From NCBI GenBank assembly GCA_030840665.1, contig JAVEEB010000120.1:1-6906 (forward strand): a stretch of DNA of 6,906 bases, written 5' to 3'. A program made the position numbers and the translations under genes. This stretch comes from Frankiaceae bacterium (GTDB taxonomy: Bacteria; Actinomycetota; Actinomycetes; JAVEEB01). Numbering within the stretch: the first letter of the stretch is position 1; every line of letters starts with the position of its first letter. Below, piece by piece: positions 6,174 through 6,906 of this stretch. The notes under the pieces are model-generated. The model ran no database searches. It worked only from the letters and a program-made list of their open reading frames with translations, and had not been told where the DNA came from.

Positions 6174-6199
6174 GTACCCAACGGGATCGGTCGATATGC
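6174..6199 (-). promoter_or_regulatory. Sigma-F/sigma-B type promoter of rsbW-sigF
   Basis: On the minus strand GCAT (complement of 6196-6199), sixteen bases, then GGGTAC (complement of 6174-6179). This fits the published Streptomyces sigma-B consensus GNNT-N14-16-GGGTAY exactly and the mycobacterial SigF form GTTT-N-GGGTAT partly. The implied start gives a leader of roughly 80 bases before the rsbW ATG. It predicts that the operon is transcribed by its own sigma factor, as in related systems. Confidence 0.65.
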
Positions 6200-6219
6200 A
6201 AGCGTCGTTGCAAGCGTCG
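6198..6219. repeat. Tandem direct repeat of GCAAGCGTCG at the rsbW -35 region
   Basis: Exact ten-base copies at 6198-6207 and 6210-6219 with a 12-base period. The first overlaps the putative -35 (6196-6199) and the second overlaps the foot of the sodN terminator hairpin. Position suggests a possible regulator site, but this is inference. Confidence 0.55.
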
Positions 6220-6247
6220 GGGCGCCCTGCCACCAGGGCCCCCCGAC
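6216..6247 (-). terminator. Strong hairpin downstream of sodN
   Basis: Arms 6216-6222 and 6241-6247 (GTCGGGG/CCCCGAC) and 6224-6229 and 6234-6239 (GCCCTG/CAGGGC) pair around one mismatch and a four-base loop: 13 pairs in all. It starts nine bases after the sodN stop. There is no T-run, as is frequent for terminators in high-GC actinobacteria. It also separates sodN from the rsbW promoter, although the two overlap by a few bases with the direct repeat. Confidence 0.7.
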
Positions 6248-6255
6248 ACTGTCGA

Positions 6256-6672
6256 TCAAGCCGGCTTGCCGCCCTTTGTCTCCCAGAAGATGGTGTCGAT
6301 CTCGGCAATCTTGGCGAGAAGCTGGTCGGCGACCGCCGGGTCGACGGTGCCCTTGGCGCCCGCGGCGCCGGCGAGCTTCGTGGCCGACCAGAAAAGGTCG
6401 TGCAGCTGCGGGTATTTCTCGACGTGCTCGGGCTTGAAGTAGTCCGTCCACAGCACCCACAGGTGGTGCTTGACGAGCTCCGCGCGCTGTTCCTTGATCA
6501 GGATCGCGCGGGTGCGGAATTCGGCGTTGTCGTTGCCTGCGTACTTACCGATGATGGCCTTCACGGACTCGGCTTCGATGCGGGCCTGAGCCGGGTCGTA
6601 GACGCCGCACGGCAGGTCGCAGTGAGCCTGCACGGTGACGGTCGGGGTGAGAAGGCGGCTGAGTAGTCGCAC
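6256..6672 (-). CDS. sodN: Nickel superoxide dismutase precursor
   Basis: Cytosolic enzyme that dismutates superoxide to oxygen and hydrogen peroxide using nickel. The 138-residue precursor has the diagnostic nickel hook HCDLPCGVY at 17-25; after removal of 16 leader residues it gives His1, Cys2, Cys6 and Tyr9 of the mature enzyme. The conserved IKEQRAELVKHHLWVLWTDYFKP (77-99) and C-terminal IFWETKGG also match the family. The mature part is about 122 residues, against 117 in Streptomyces. The GTG at 6670-6672 is chosen because GGAGG ends four bases upstream; an upstream in-frame start at 6729 would add 19 residues overlapping sodX. The leader (VRLLSRLLTPTVTVQA) is slightly longer than the 14-residue Streptomyces leader and is not a secretion signal. 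It is divergent from sodX, the putative leader peptidase, and followed by a hairpin (6216-6247). Confidence 0.96.
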   Translation of the reverse strand: MRLLSRLLTPTVTVQAHCDLPCGVYDPAQARIEAESVKAIIGKYAGNDNAEFRTRAILIKEQRAELVKHHLWVLWTDYFKPEHVEKYPQLHDLFWSATKLAGAAGAKGTVDPAVADQLLAKIAEIDTIFWETKGGKPA

Positions 6673-6714
6673 GGGTCCTCCAGAGGCGATTGACGTGTGA
6701 TCGACACTACCCAC
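6673..6714. promoter_or_regulatory. Divergent sodN/sodX promoter region
   Basis: A 42-bp gap when sodX starts at 6715. Toward sodN the minus strand has TAGTGT (complement of 6704-6709), a TANNNT -10 candidate, which overlaps GGGTAG (complement of 6707-6712) preceded at 17 bases by GCAT (complement of 6730-6733), resembling the rsbW promoter but with one base too many and the wrong last base. A GTGT-N5-ACAC inverted repeat (6695-6707) overlaps the -10 and could be an operator. Nickel-responsive Nur control is known in Streptomyces, but I see no clear Nur box. Confidence 0.4.
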
Positions 6715-6906
6715 GTGACGAGACTCCACATGCGGGGTGGTCGGTCGAGATTGCGGCTGGGCCGCGTCCGGGTCGAGAACATCTCGATGCTGCCGACGTA
6801 CCGGCCTGAGGACTGGCTCCTTGTCCTGTACGGCTCGCGCCGGGCGCGACCGGGCGACGTCGTCGTCGTGCGCCGCCCGGGGGCCCTCCTGGTGAAGCGT
6901 GTCGCC
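6715..6906 (+). CDS. sodX: SodX, S26-family signal-peptidase-like protein for Ni-SOD maturation, cut by the right edge
   Basis: The first 64 codons are visible with the frame open to the window end. The motif ENISMLPTYRPEDWLLV (21-37) is the S26 (type I signal peptidase) box with the catalytic Ser at S24, and LLVKRVA (58-64) carries the general-base Lys at K61; PGDVVVVRRP (46-55) lies between. In the Ni-SOD family this small peptidase is encoded next to sodN and is thought to remove the SodN leader and expose the His-Cys nickel ligands. No hydrophobic anchor precedes the Ser, consistent with a cytosolic substrate. The start is uncertain: GTG 6715 or ATG 6730 (residue 6), neither with a ribosome site. 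The C-terminal part lies outside the window. The sodN neighbour makes SodX more likely than housekeeping LepB. Confidence 0.88.
   Translation, partial: MTRLHMRGGRSRLRLGRVRVENISMLPTYRPEDWLLVLYGSRRARPGDVVVVRRPGALLVKRVA

Noticed and set aside
4846..6666. Plus-strand ORF of 606 codons
   Set aside because: It lies opposite sigF, rsbW and sodN, all with convincing motifs. Long antisense ORFs are common when third positions are GC-rich, because stop codons become rare.
6256..6906. sodN-sodX considered as a new maturation module
   Set aside because: The nickel hook and S26 peptidase motifs identify the already described Ni-SOD system.

Overview
The window is high-GC DNA with strongly GC-biased third codon positions, from an actinobacterium (Actinomycetota). 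The gene set supports this: a WhiB1-type iron-sulfur regulator, a PdtaS-type histidine kinase, an RsbW/SigF partner-switching pair, and nickel superoxide dismutase (sodN) next to its maturation peptidase (sodX). I cannot fix the genus from sequence alone. All eight genes look chromosomal. I see no mobile element, CRISPR array, tRNA or rRNA.

Layout: 1-981 (-) is the N-terminal 327 codons of bioA (biotin synthesis), whose 3' end runs off the left edge. Only 40 bp separate it from divergent pdtaS (1022-2476, +). pdtaS is convergent with whiB1 (2583-2831, -), with a clear intrinsic terminator for whiB1 between them. whiB1 is preceded by a long non-coding region (2832-3314) that holds a near-consensus CRP/GlxR site, a perfect 9-bp inverted repeat and possible remnants of a broken ORF. 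Next come a diacylglycerol/lipid kinase gene (3315-4241, -) and, across a 67-bp gap, a divergent four-helix membrane protein of unknown function (4309-4773, +). That gene ends 9 bp from the end of sigF (4783-5670, -), which is translationally coupled by a 4-bp overlap to upstream rsbW (5667-6083, -). Upstream of rsbW lies a sigma-F/sigma-B-type promoter motif, then the sodN terminator hairpin. sodN (6256-6672, -) is divergent from sodX (6715-end, +), which is cut by the right edge.

Working together: rsbW-sigF is a stress sigma factor with its anti-sigma factor, and the promoter motif suggests autoregulation. sodN and sodX form the nickel superoxide dismutase system, in which SodX is thought to trim the SodN leader to expose the Ni-binding His-Cys N-terminus. 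WhiB1 (nitric oxide/redox sensing) and PdtaS (a two-component kinase whose usual partner is the antiterminator PdtaR, absent here) are also neighbours in Mycobacterium tuberculosis. The region therefore reads as a stress and redox regulatory neighbourhood of the core genome.

I did not find a clearly new system. The points most worth checking are regulatory: the SigF-like promoter with an adjoining tandem repeat, the CRP-like site before whiB1, several apparently leaderless gene starts, and an RsbW whose ATP-binding N-box lacks the usual Asn.
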